Below, piece by piece: positions 23,727 to 30,787 of a stretch of DNA of 40,901 nt (the first letter of the stretch is position 1; each line of letters starts with the position of its first letter). The translations under genes and the position numbers were made by a program. This DNA is from Flavobacteriaceae bacterium (GTDB lineage: Bacteria > Bacteroidota > Bacteroidia > Flavobacteriales > Weeksellaceae). The notes below the pieces were generated by a model. That model saw nothing but the letters and a program-made list of their open reading frames with translations, ran no database searches and was not told the DNA's origin. The DNA is taken from contig JAGLAZ010000012.1 of NCBI GenBank assembly GCA_018260565.1, positions 10,924 to 51,824 of the forward strand, written 5' to 3'.

Positions 23727-25316
23727 TCAATCTTCCACATTTCGGTCCTTACCATTTAGGTAAAAGAATCCAATGACGAGAGATACTGCAGCAACGATAA
23801 TTGGATACCAAAGTCCTTGTAAAAACCATTCTGCATGTCCGTTATCTTTAGCGTTGGTAACCAAATAGGTAGCTACTGCAGGAAGAAGTCCACCGAATAT
23901 ACCGTTTCCAATATGGTATGGCAGGGACATTGAAGTATAGCGGATACGCACTGGGAACATTTCCACAAGGAAGGCTGCGATAGGGCCATATACCATCGTG
24001 ACGAACACAAGCTGAACGAATAGCAGTGCGATAAGTTTCCAGCGGGTGTCGCTATCCACAGTAACAGCGATATCCATTTTTGCCGCTTCAGGTTTTCCGT
24101 CCTTCATTACTGGTCCAGTAGGCGCCCAATGAACTATTGAATCCTTTTTAAGGGAAGTTCCGTCAGTAAAGGTTTTTTCAATATGAAAAGTAACCAAGCT
24201 GTCTGTTGTGATTTTGTCGTGCACTTTGGCGGTTCTTTTCATTATTTCGCTGCCTTTAACCACTGTTTTTTCAGCCAAGTTTACCGAATGATACATCATG
24301 CGGTATATAGGACGATAGGCTAATATTGCCAAAAGCATACCTAATAATATGATGGACTTTCTTCCAACTTTGTCTGACAGCCATCCAAATAGGATAAATA
24401 GGGGAGTACCCAGAAACAGCGCTACTGCCATTATCGTATCTACCTGAGCTGATTCTACATTCATTACTTTCTGCAAAAAACTCATTGCATAAAATTGGCC
24501 AGTATACCATACCACTCCCTGTCCCATAACAGCGCCGAAGAGAGCAAGAAGTACGAATTTGAAATTGTATTTGTTCCCAAATGATTCTTTTAATGGGTTG
24601 GAGGATGTTTTACCTTCTTTTTTTGCTGCTGCAAAAAGTGGAGATTCCTTCATATTCCGTCTGATAACATAAGAAACTCCTACCATAATAATTGAGATCC
24701 AAAAAGGAATTCTCCATCCCCAGTCTGAAAAGTCTTCCTTAGATAGAGTGTTTTTAGTTATAAGGATTACTGCTAGTGATACGAAGAGACCTGCTGTAGC
24801 AGTAGTCTGTATCCAGGATGTCCAATAACCGCGGCGGTGTGGTTGAGCATATTCCGCAACATAGGTAGCCGCCCCACCATATTCGCCGCCTAAAGCTAGA
24901 CCTTGAAGCAACCTTAGTATCAAAACTAGAACAGGTGCCATAAATCCTATAGTCTCATATCCAGGAACACAACCTATTAAAAATGTAGAAAAGCCCATGA
25001 TTAAAAGCGTTACGAGGAAAGTATACTTTCTTCCTACAATGTCGCCAAGGCGACCAAAAAACAGCGCTCCGAAAGGCCTTACCACAAATCCCGCCGCAAA
25101 TGTTGCAAGCGTTGAAAGGAATGCTGCTGTAGGATTGTCCGATGGGAAAAACTTGGTAGAGAGTACCACCGCAAGGCTACCGAAGATAAAAAAATCATAC
25201 CACTCGATTAATGTGCCAAGAGAGGAGGCCATTATCACACTCCAGATCGTGCGGTTTTTTGTTCGCTCGTCCATTACAGGATCCACGGGATCCAGGTTGT
25301 TGTTGTCGTTATTCAT
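23727..25316 (-). CDS. MFS transporter, metabolite:H+ symporter (MHS) type, with periplasmic insertion
   Basis: 529 aa, 12 predicted helices. MHS features are GTLIEWYDFFIFGSLA in TM1, FGRLGDIVGRKYTF in loop 2-3, LQGLALGGEYGGAATYVAEYA in TM4-5, and GWLSDKVGRKS in loop 8-9. Family members import organic acids, osmolytes or shikimate. Unusually, about 80 hydrophilic residues (about 344-425) sit between TM9 and TM10, on the predicted periplasmic side, where relatives have a short loop. Next to a porin and acyl-CoA synthetases, it probably imports acetate or propionate; substrate is inference. Confidence 0.9.
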   Translation of the reverse strand: MNNDNNNLDPVDPVMDERTKNRTIWSVIMASSLGTLIEWYDFFIFGSLAVVLSTKFFPSDNPTAAFLSTLATFAAGFVVRPFGALFFGRLGDIVGRKYTFLVTLLIMGFSTFLIGCVPGYETIGFMAPVLVLILRLLQGLALGGEYGGAATYVAEYAQPHRRGYWTSWIQTTATAGLFVSLAVILITKNTLSKEDFSDWGWRIPFWISIIMVGVSYVIRRNMKESPLFAAAKKEGKTSSNPLKESFGNKYNFKFVLLALFGAVMGQGVVWYTGQFYAMSFLQKVMNVESAQVDTIMAVALFLGTPLFILFGWLSDKVGRKSIILLGMLLAILAYRPIYRMMYHSVNLAEKTVVKGSEIMKRTAKVHDKITTDSLVTFHIEKTFTDGTSLKKDSIVHWAPTGPVMKDGKPEAAKMDIAVTVDSDTRWKLIALLFVQLVFVTMVYGPIAAFLVEMFPVRIRYTSMSLPYHIGNGIFGGLLPAVATYLVTNAKDNGHAEWFLQGLWYPIIVAAVSLVIGFFYLNGKDRNVED

Positions 25317-25412
25317 TGTATAGTAATTAGGATTTAGTTAAAAGTTTTAGTGGAAGAATAAGATTGGTTATAAAAAATTATAGAATAGTAGATTTTCAAT
25401 TTCTATGACGCC

Positions 25413-26732
25413 TTAAAAGGAATACATCACACGCACCATCCCGCGGAAATTGCTTACCCTACTGGTATTGTTGCCCGCTTTACCATCGGTGTTTACATCG
25501 CCCCATTTTGCAGTAGTGTATTCAATCTCGGGAGCGATATTGAATTTGTTTTGTTTAAATTCCACCCTTGCAGAAGCCCGCCATATATCTCCAATCACTC
25601 GTGTACCAGCTATTCCACGAGTATATAAGGTTTTATATCCGCTTTCAGTACCGTCGTTTTTTGTATAGCCAACAAATAAACCTGGTGCAATTTTGGGGTT
25701 TGCACTCGCAAGATCCATCCAAACTGCTGAAGTTTTTATAGGTTTATAGGCTTCCTGACCATTAGGTTGGGTATAGCCAGCGAAACTTCCTAACATTACC
25801 AGATGGTGCAGATTTCCACCTGTAATACCATACATTTTAGCAATGAAATTCGTATTAGTATATTTGAAATAAGCTAGAAAAGTGGAACTATTTACAGTTT
25901 GTGTAGAAGCCAATCCATTTGACTCGATTACAGGTTTTATGTTTTGGTATTCGGCACCAGCGCCCACAAGAATATTATTGTGTTTATATTGAAGCTGAGC
26001 GTGTAGCGTTGGCATGGGAGAATTGAAGGTCGCAGAATTAACGGAAGATCCAGCTGCATTGGCGGATTGAAATTCTCGATCTTTATAGGCTACAAGACTT
26101 AGTGCGAGCTCTGGAGTTAGTTTTTGGGTCAATTTTACTTGGCCTGCCCAACCAAAAGGGTTGAACATAATACCTGTATTAAAATTGGCAACACCAGGAT
26201 ATACTTCTGGTATAAAAGAAGGATACCATGTTTGCCCGAAAGTAAGTACGGTTTTACCCCAATCGAGCGTTGCTAAGGCGTGGCGCAGCCTAAGAAGTCC
26301 CATGCTACCACTACCTGCAGAGGATTTGTTGAGTTCAGTATTACCGAAAAAATCACCTTCTATCAATGCGCTGGCTTTCGCACCCCAAACATCTGGTCCT
26401 TTAATTTTAGTCCCTATGCGCGTGGTTATCGCGAGATAATTGCTTGCATCCGCAGCATTAATATCATTCCCATTGGCGTCTAATTTTTTATCAAGGGGAA
26501 ATAGATTTAATTGATATTCTCTTGCATATGCCGATTGTCTACTGTCGTAACTGTATTCTGTACGAACCCAACCGTAAAATGTTACATCCCAATCTTTAGG
26601 TTTAGATTTCTCAGCTTCTAATTTTTCGATTCGCTTTAGTAATTCCTCATTGGAAGGTGTATTCTGCGCAGTTATAGGAATTGAAAAACACGCTAAAGCG
26701 AGAATATTTATCAGGATCGTCAGTTTTTTCAT
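25413..26732 (-). CDS. Outer-membrane porin, DcaP-like
   Basis: 439 aa with a signal peptide (cleavage near ITAQ, about residue 23), a short coiled-coil (NEELLKRIEKLEAEKSK), then a beta-barrel: alternating aromatic strands starting DVTFYGWVRTEYSYD and ending MVRVMYSF with a C-terminal Phe, the outer-membrane insertion signal. The plan resembles DcaP-type trimeric porins, which pass small carboxylates. It is 96 bases upstream of the MFS gene and likely provides the outer-membrane step of the same uptake route. The 3' gene pair may share its transcript; no perfect -7 box is visible. Confidence 0.85.
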   Translation of the reverse strand: MKKLTILINILALACFSIPITAQNTPSNEELLKRIEKLEAEKSKPKDWDVTFYGWVRTEYSYDSRQSAYAREYQLNLFPLDKKLDANGNDINAADASNYLAITTRIGTKIKGPDVWGAKASALIEGDFFGNTELNKSSAGSGSMGLLRLRHALATLDWGKTVLTFGQTWYPSFIPEVYPGVANFNTGIMFNPFGWAGQVKLTQKLTPELALSLVAYKDREFQSANAAGSSVNSATFNSPMPTLHAQLQYKHNNILVGAGAEYQNIKPVIESNGLASTQTVNSSTFLAYFKYTNTNFIAKMYGITGGNLHHLVMLGSFAGYTQPNGQEAYKPIKTSAVWMDLASANPKIAPGLFVGYTKNDGTESGYKTLYTRGIAGTRVIGDIWRASARVEFKQNKFNIAPEIEYTTAKWGDVNTDGKAGNNTSRVSNFRGMVRVMYSF

Positions 26733-26805
26733 GGATGGTTAATTAGTTTTTTGCTGAAACTAAAGTGAACCTAAAAATCCTACTGAAAAAATTGTATATA
26801 TAAAA

Positions 26806-26830
26806 TTGCTAATTTGATATATATTGCTAA
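26806..26830. repeat. Paired direct repeat TTGCTAA upstream of the porin
   Basis: Two exact copies of TTGCTAA (26806-26812 and 26824-26830), 18 bases start to start, in the 100-bp gap between the porin and the zinc-ribbon/HTH gene. Related sequences occur at that gene's own promoter. The motif is AT-rich and short, so chance is possible. Confidence 0.35.
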
Positions 26831-26832
26831 AA

Positions 26833-27249
26833 TTATTGTTTAAACCTTTCCCATTTTATCATAATGTATTTGTCTCCAAACTCAGTAATAATTAATCCAG
26901 ATCCTTTAAGATTTTCCTCAATACTCATGAATTCAATTAATTCATTCTGTTTAAATACTTTATAAACGGGATGAAAACTTGAGTGAGGGGGCCTTTTAAT
27001 ATTGTATTTACGAATCCATGAAGAAATGGTGACATTTGAAACCCCAATAATTCGTTCAATCTCCCGATAGCTAAGTCCTTCTAGATAAAGCTGTAGCGCT
27101 TTAGTGACGATGTAATCATCGATTTGCTTACCCAGTTTTTTTACAGTGAAATAATAGTTGCAGTCTTTGCATTTAAATCTTTGTTTTTTTTCAATTATAC
27201 CACTCTTTACTATGCTATTATTTAAACATTTAGGACACTTTTCAACCAT
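26833..27249 (-). CDS. IS1/InsA-like zinc-ribbon HTH protein, possibly a domesticated regulator
   Basis: 138 aa. An N-terminal zinc ribbon (Cys5-x2-Cys8 ... Cys27-x2-Cys30, CPKC and CKDC) is followed by a helix-turn-helix (about 58-82, SYREIERIIGVSNVTISSWIRKY), as in InsA of IS1/IS1595-type elements. There is no DDE catalytic domain; instead a distinct 50-residue C-terminus ends in GLIITEFGDKYIMIKWERF. No inverted repeats or target duplications were seen. It has its own -7 box (27266-27273) and points toward the porin. It could be a decayed transposase, but the intact frame and promoter favour a DNA-binding regulator of the adjacent locus. Confidence 0.8.
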   Translation of the reverse strand: MVEKCPKCLNNSIVKSGIIEKKQRFKCKDCNYYFTVKKLGKQIDDYIVTKALQLYLEGLSYREIERIIGVSNVTISSWIRKYNIKRPPHSSFHPVYKVFKQNELIEFMSIEENLKGSGLIITEFGDKYIMIKWERFKQ

Positions 27250-27262
27250 AACTATATCATTT

Positions 27263-27289
27263 TAGCAAAGATATATTAATCTAGCAAAG
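27263..27289. repeat. Paired direct repeat TAGCAAAG at the zinc-ribbon gene promoter
   Basis: Two exact copies of TAGCAAAG (27263-27270, 27282-27289), 19 bases start to start. On the minus strand they read CTTTGCTA, and the proximal copy includes the TTTG of the -7 box. The core TTGCTA is shared with the pair upstream of the porin. Candidate autoregulatory site. Confidence 0.4.
27266..27273 (-). promoter_or_regulatory. -7 box (TATCTTTG) of the zinc-ribbon HTH gene
   Basis: Perfect TAnnTTTG on the minus strand, 16 bases upstream of the ATG at 27249; divergent from the pyrB promoter. Confidence 0.6.
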
Positions 27290-27341
27290 TATTTGGTTTC
27301 CTACTTAACTCTTTATGTTTACAATATTCTTAAAGTATTTA

Positions 27342-27349
27342 TATCTTTG
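27342..27349 (+). promoter_or_regulatory. -7 box (TATCTTTG) of the pyrB operon
   Basis: Perfect TAnnTTTG on the plus strand, 131 bases before the pyrB ATG but only six before the ATG of a 39-codon leader ORF, so the leader ORF begins at or next to the predicted transcript start. Confidence 0.65.
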
Positions 27350-27355
27350 CATTTA

Positions 27356-27475
27356 ATGAAAAAGAGATTTATATTAAGTGTACTTCATATCACGGCACTT
27401 GCCGTTGAATCATGTTTTCATTTAAGCGAAGCCATTTGGTTTCGTTTTTTTTTATGTATAAAACTAAAATCTTAA
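27356..27475 (+). CDS. Putative pyrB leader peptide (39 aa)
   Basis: A 39-codon frame starts with ATG just after the -7 box and ends TAA at 27473-27475, five bases before the pyrB ATG. It reads MKKRFILSVLHITALAVESC then FHLSEAIWFRFFLCIKLKS. Its codons about 23-33 lie across the terminator hairpin (27424-27453), so a ribosome following closely behind polymerase would prevent the hairpin forming. This is the layout of the E. coli pyrBI leader (pyrL, 44 aa). The sequence itself does not resemble PyrL; position and overlap are the evidence. Confidence 0.55.
   Translation: MKKRFILSVLHITALAVESCFHLSEAIWFRFFLCIKLKS
27392..27405 (+). promoter_or_regulatory. Candidate transcription-pause hairpin in the pyrB leader
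   Basis: A 5-bp perfect stem ACGGC/GCCGT (27392-27396 with 27401-27405), four-base loop, followed by the T-rich stretch TGAATCATGTTTTCATTT. In pyrBI-type attenuation polymerase pauses at such U-rich sequence when UTP is low. No other fold was tested. Confidence 0.4.
27424..27453 (+). terminator. Attenuator (intrinsic terminator) upstream of pyrB
   Basis: AAGCGAAGCC (27424-27433) pairs with GGTTTCGTTT (27438-27447), 10 bp including two G-U pairs, loop ATTT, and runs into nine Ts (27445-27453). It lies between the promoter and pyrB and inside the leader ORF, so it can only act as an attenuator of the pyrimidine operon. Confidence 0.75.
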
Positions 27476-27480
27476 AATAA

Positions 27481-28383
27481 ATGCTTACTATTTCAGATCT
27501 TAGTAATGAGAAGATAATTTCACTTTTAGATGTAGCAGATGAATTTTCAAATGGAATTTCGGCTAGAGTTAAGGGAGAAGTTTTCGCAGCCAATCTTTTT
27601 TTCGAAGACAGTACGCGTACTAAAACAAGTTTTGACATCGCTGAACGCCATTTAGGACTGAATGTGGTACCTTTTGATGTGACTTCAAGTTCTGTTAATA
27701 AGGGAGAATCTCTTTACGATACAGTTAAAACTCTTGAGTCATTAGGTGTTAATATTGTTGTGATTCGCCACAAGCAGGAAAAGTATTATGAAGAGTTAAG
27801 AGACCTCACTATACCCATTATTAATGGCGGAGACGGCACCGGAAACCACCCTTCACAGTGTCTACTGGATTTGATGACTATACGCCAGGAATTTGGAAAT
27901 TTTGAAGGTCTGAAAGTAGGTATTTTAGGCGATGTAAAGCATAGCCGGGTTGCCAGATCTAATGCCGAAGCGCTAAAAAAATTAGGAGCTCATGTATATT
28001 TTTCAGGGCCAAGGGAATGGTTTGATGAGAATATGTCTACAGATGGAATTTACTTATCGATAGACGAATTAATCCAGGAAGTAGATGTCCTTATGCTCTT
28101 ACGCATACAGCATGAGCGCCATGGCGACGAAATGAAATTGTCAAATGAAGCTTATCATAAAGATTACGGACTGACGAAAGAACGAGAAAGAGTTATGAAA
28201 AAAGATGCCATAATTATGCATCCAGCGCCTATTAACCGCGGAGTGGAGATAGACAGCGATCTTGTAGAGTGTGCACGCTCGCGAATATTTAAACAAATGC
28301 AAAATGGTGTCTTTGCACGGATGGCAATTCTAAAGAATGCACTGGAGGAGAAAGGTTTTGGCTTTGTACAAACTACATTGTAA
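27481..28383 (+). CDS. pyrB: Aspartate carbamoyltransferase, catalytic subunit
   Basis: A 300-aa enzyme condensing carbamoyl phosphate with aspartate, the committed step of pyrimidine synthesis. Carbamoyl-phosphate site [12 protein letters not shown] (Ser-Thr-Arg-Thr 44-47), [34 protein letters not shown] and [11 protein letters not shown] are all present. No pyrI regulatory gene follows, so control probably lies in the attenuated leader. carA follows after 72 bases. Confidence 0.96.
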   Translation: MLTISDLSNEKIISLLDVADEFSNGISARVKGEVFAANLFFEDSTRTKTSFDIAERHLGLNVVPFDVTSSSVNKGESLYDTVKTLESLGVNIVVIRHKQEKYYEELRDLTIPIINGGDGTGNHPSQCLLDLMTIRQEFGNFEGLKVGILGDVKHSRVARSNAEALKKLGAHVYFSGPREWFDENMSTDGIYLSIDELIQEVDVLMLLRIQHERHGDEMKLSNEAYHKDYGLTKERERVMKKDAIIMHPAPINRGVEIDSDLVECARSRIFKQMQNGVFARMAILKNALEEKGFGFVQTTL

Positions 28384-28431
28384 GATGGACAAACTAAATT
28401 AGATTAATAAAAATCAAATAAATAAAAATTT

Positions 28432-28449
28432 TGAGTACACTGAGTACAT
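28432..28449 (+). repeat. Tandem 9-bp repeat between pyrB and carA
   Basis: TGAGTACAC followed directly by TGAGTACAT, about seven bases before the carA ATG in an AT-rich gap. May be replication slippage or a translational/regulatory site; nothing else supports a role. Confidence 0.3.
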
Positions 28450-28455
28450 TTTAAA

Positions 28456-29547
28456 ATGATACAGAATAGAAAAAAACTTATACTAGAAACTGGCGAAGTA
28501 TTTCTTGGCGAAGGTTTCGGTGCAGCACATGATACGTCGGGTGAAGTAGTATTTAATACTGGGATGACTGGTTACCAAGAACTTATTTCAGACCCTTCAT
28601 ACTTCGGACAAATCGTATGTATGACCTATCCACTCATCGGTAATTATGGAATAAATCGTGATGATTACGAATCTATAGAGCCTGCCATTAAAGGCCTCAT
28701 AGTGAAAGAAATTTGTGATCTTCCGTCTAATTTTAGAAGCCAAATGTCTGTAGATGAGTTTTTCAAACGAAAAAACATCAGTGGATTAATGGGTGTGGAC
28801 ACAAGAAGATTAACAAGGCTGATCCGTAACCGTGGCGTAGTGAAAGGTAAAATTGTGGATGCAAATGCAGATGTACCTACTATAATAAGAGAGCTTAAAG
28901 AATTTTCTTTTCCTGCCAATCAAGTTTTTAGCGTATCCACTAAAGGTAGTTATGCTAGCCCTGGAAGAGGATATAAGGTGGTTTTGGTTGATTTTGGTTC
29001 TAAAAATGGAATTCTTCGGGAACTTAATCAAAGGGACTGTGATGTAATAGTAGTCTCTGAAAATACCTCAGCAGATGATATATTATTAATTAATCCTGAT
29101 GGTGTAATGCTTTCCAATGGCCCTGGTGATCCAGTGGATGTACCTCATGCCCAGGATATGATACGAGGCATTTTGGGAAAAATTCCAGTTTTTGGAATTT
29201 GTTTGGGGCATCAGTTGATTTCTTTGGCTTGTGGCGCGAAGACCTTTAAAATGAAATTCGGGCATCGAGGAAGTAATCATCCTGTGAAAGATGTAAAAAC
29301 AAATAAAGTGGCAATTACTTCACAAAATCACGGGTACGCCGTAGATCAGGAAAGTTTGAAAAACACTGATCTTGAAGAAACCCACATCGCTTTAAACGAT
29401 GGTACCAATGAAGGCGTACGCCATAAAATTCATCCTTGTTTCAGCGTGCAGTATCATCCGGAAGCGAGTCCGGGCCCGGAAGATGCGGCTTATTTGTTTG
29501 ATGAGTTTATTGATATGATGATGGAGTTTAAGAGAGTAACGGTTTAA
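28456..29547 (+). CDS. carA: Carbamoyl-phosphate synthase, small (glutaminase) subunit
   Basis: 363 aa. The N-terminal CPSase_sm domain (GEVFLGEGFGA, VVFNTGMTGYQE, GVDTRRLTR) is followed by a class I glutamine amidotransferase with nucleophile Cys in FGICLGHQLI and the His-Glu of QYHPEASPGPED. It supplies ammonia to CarB for carbamoyl phosphate, the pyrB and arginine precursor. Its usual partner carB is 1.2 kb away because a hydrolase gene lies between them. Confidence 0.96.
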   Translation: MIQNRKKLILETGEVFLGEGFGAAHDTSGEVVFNTGMTGYQELISDPSYFGQIVCMTYPLIGNYGINRDDYESIEPAIKGLIVKEICDLPSNFRSQMSVDEFFKRKNISGLMGVDTRRLTRLIRNRGVVKGKIVDANADVPTIIRELKEFSFPANQVFSVSTKGSYASPGRGYKVVLVDFGSKNGILRELNQRDCDVIVVSENTSADDILLINPDGVMLSNGPGDPVDVPHAQDMIRGILGKIPVFGICLGHQLISLACGAKTFKMKFGHRGSNHPVKDVKTNKVAITSQNHGYAVDQESLKNTDLEETHIALNDGTNEGVRHKIHPCFSVQYHPEASPGPEDAAYLFDEFIDMMMEFKRVTV

Positions 29548-29552
29548 AAAGG

Positions 29553-30746
29553 ATGCCCAAGAAATTAATTAAAGATAAAATCATGGCTAAAGGTTTTGAA
29601 ATCACGGTTTATACCGAGGATTTTAAGAATGAATCCATCTCATTGAAGGATAAAATATTTACTTACATACAATTCATAAAGTCAAAATATATAAATAAAA
29701 TATTAATAAATACTTTTTTTATCATCCTATCATTTTTCATGGCAAGTTGTTCCGCATCCAAAGTTTTAGAAAACAAATCAACTTTTGAAAAAATCGACAG
29801 TTTGGTTGTTGTTAATAAGCCAAGGAATTTTAGTGGTGTCGTTTTAATTTCTGAAAAAGGAAAAAATATTTATCAAAAAACTCATGGATTCTCTGACGAA
29901 GCCAAAAAAATTCCTTTAAAAATCAACCATCAATTTTCTTCGATGTCAATTGCAAAACAAGTGACAGCAACTTTAATATTATTGGAATTTGAAAAAGGAA
30001 AAATTGACCTCAATTCTCCTATTAGTAGATATTTAAACAACTTTAATTACTCTTGGGCTTCCAAAGTGAAAGTTCATCATTTATTAAATAATTCGTCGGG
30101 AATTGATTCTTGGGAACTTAAAGAAAATTTATTATTTGAACCAGGAACTCAATTTAAATATTCAAACATTGGTTATGCGCTTTTGGGACAGATTTTGGAA
30201 AATATTACAGGTAATAAATATGAAAATTTGGTGAATAATCTGTTTTCAAATTTAAAAATGAATAAAAGTTTTTATCCCAAAGAAAAGTTTCCAACGGTAA
30301 ATAGTTATTTTATATCGCAGGAAAAAGGTAGAAGTCTAGTCACGGATTTTCCACTTAAACCAGAATATTTCCCTGGATGTAATCTAACTGTTTCTGCGCC
30401 TGATTTAGCCAAATGGAATTTCGCACTACACAATGGTAAAATTTTAAAGCGAGAAACTTACCAAAAAATGATTCATTATTCTATCACCAATATTCACACA
30501 CTATTCAGTGAAAAAGAAATTGGGTATGGTTATGGATTAAGAATTAATGATAAAGAAAATTTAGTGGAATATGGTCACACGGGATTTATGCCGACTGCTG
30601 GTTTTACAGCGGTAAATCTTTATTACCCAAAAAATAAAATCAGCGTTATAGTTTTAGAAAATCAAGCTACAGATAATTTTGATATAGCTTATTATTTTGA
30701 AGAACAAGTCAGAAAGATTGTTGTAAATAGTAATTTAATAAAGTAA
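29553..30746 (+). CDS. Beta-lactamase-fold serine hydrolase lipoprotein, inserted between carA and carB
   Basis: 397 aa from the first ATG. The hydrolase domain (about 80-390) has the class C/PBP-like motifs Ser132-Ile-Ala-Lys135 (SxxK), Tyr203-Ser-Asn (YxN) and a late YGHTGFMP (HTG). A signal peptide and lipobox (FIILSFFMASC, Cys66) indicate an envelope lipoprotein. The first 30 residues are hydrophilic and atypical before a signal peptide; a TTG at 29643 (residue 31) would give a normal lipoprotein. That pre-sequence (GFEITVY...SISLKD) resembles the start of KilA-N proteins. The gene is AT-richer (lines of 23-32% GC) than carA/carB. Substrate unknown: peptidase, esterase or beta-lactam. Confidence 0.85.
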   Translation: MPKKLIKDKIMAKGFEITVYTEDFKNESISLKDKIFTYIQFIKSKYINKILINTFFIILSFFMASCSASKVLENKSTFEKIDSLVVVNKPRNFSGVVLISEKGKNIYQKTHGFSDEAKKIPLKINHQFSSMSIAKQVTATLILLEFEKGKIDLNSPISRYLNNFNYSWASKVKVHHLLNNSSGIDSWELKENLLFEPGTQFKYSNIGYALLGQILENITGNKYENLVNNLFSNLKMNKSFYPKEKFPTVNSYFISQEKGRSLVTDFPLKPEYFPGCNLTVSAPDLAKWNFALHNGKILKRETYQKMIHYSITNIHTLFSEKEIGYGYGLRINDKENLVEYGHTGFMPTAGFTAVNLYYPKNKISVIVLENQATDNFDIAYYFEEQVRKIVVNSNLIK

Positions 30747-30787
30747 AAAGACTTGAATTTCAATTCTTGTCTTCCAAATAGAAACCT

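Noticed and set aside
26833..27249. Calling this an insertion sequence.
   Set aside because: No catalytic domain, terminal inverted repeats or target duplication visible, and a distinct intact C-terminus; described as a transposase-derived gene instead.
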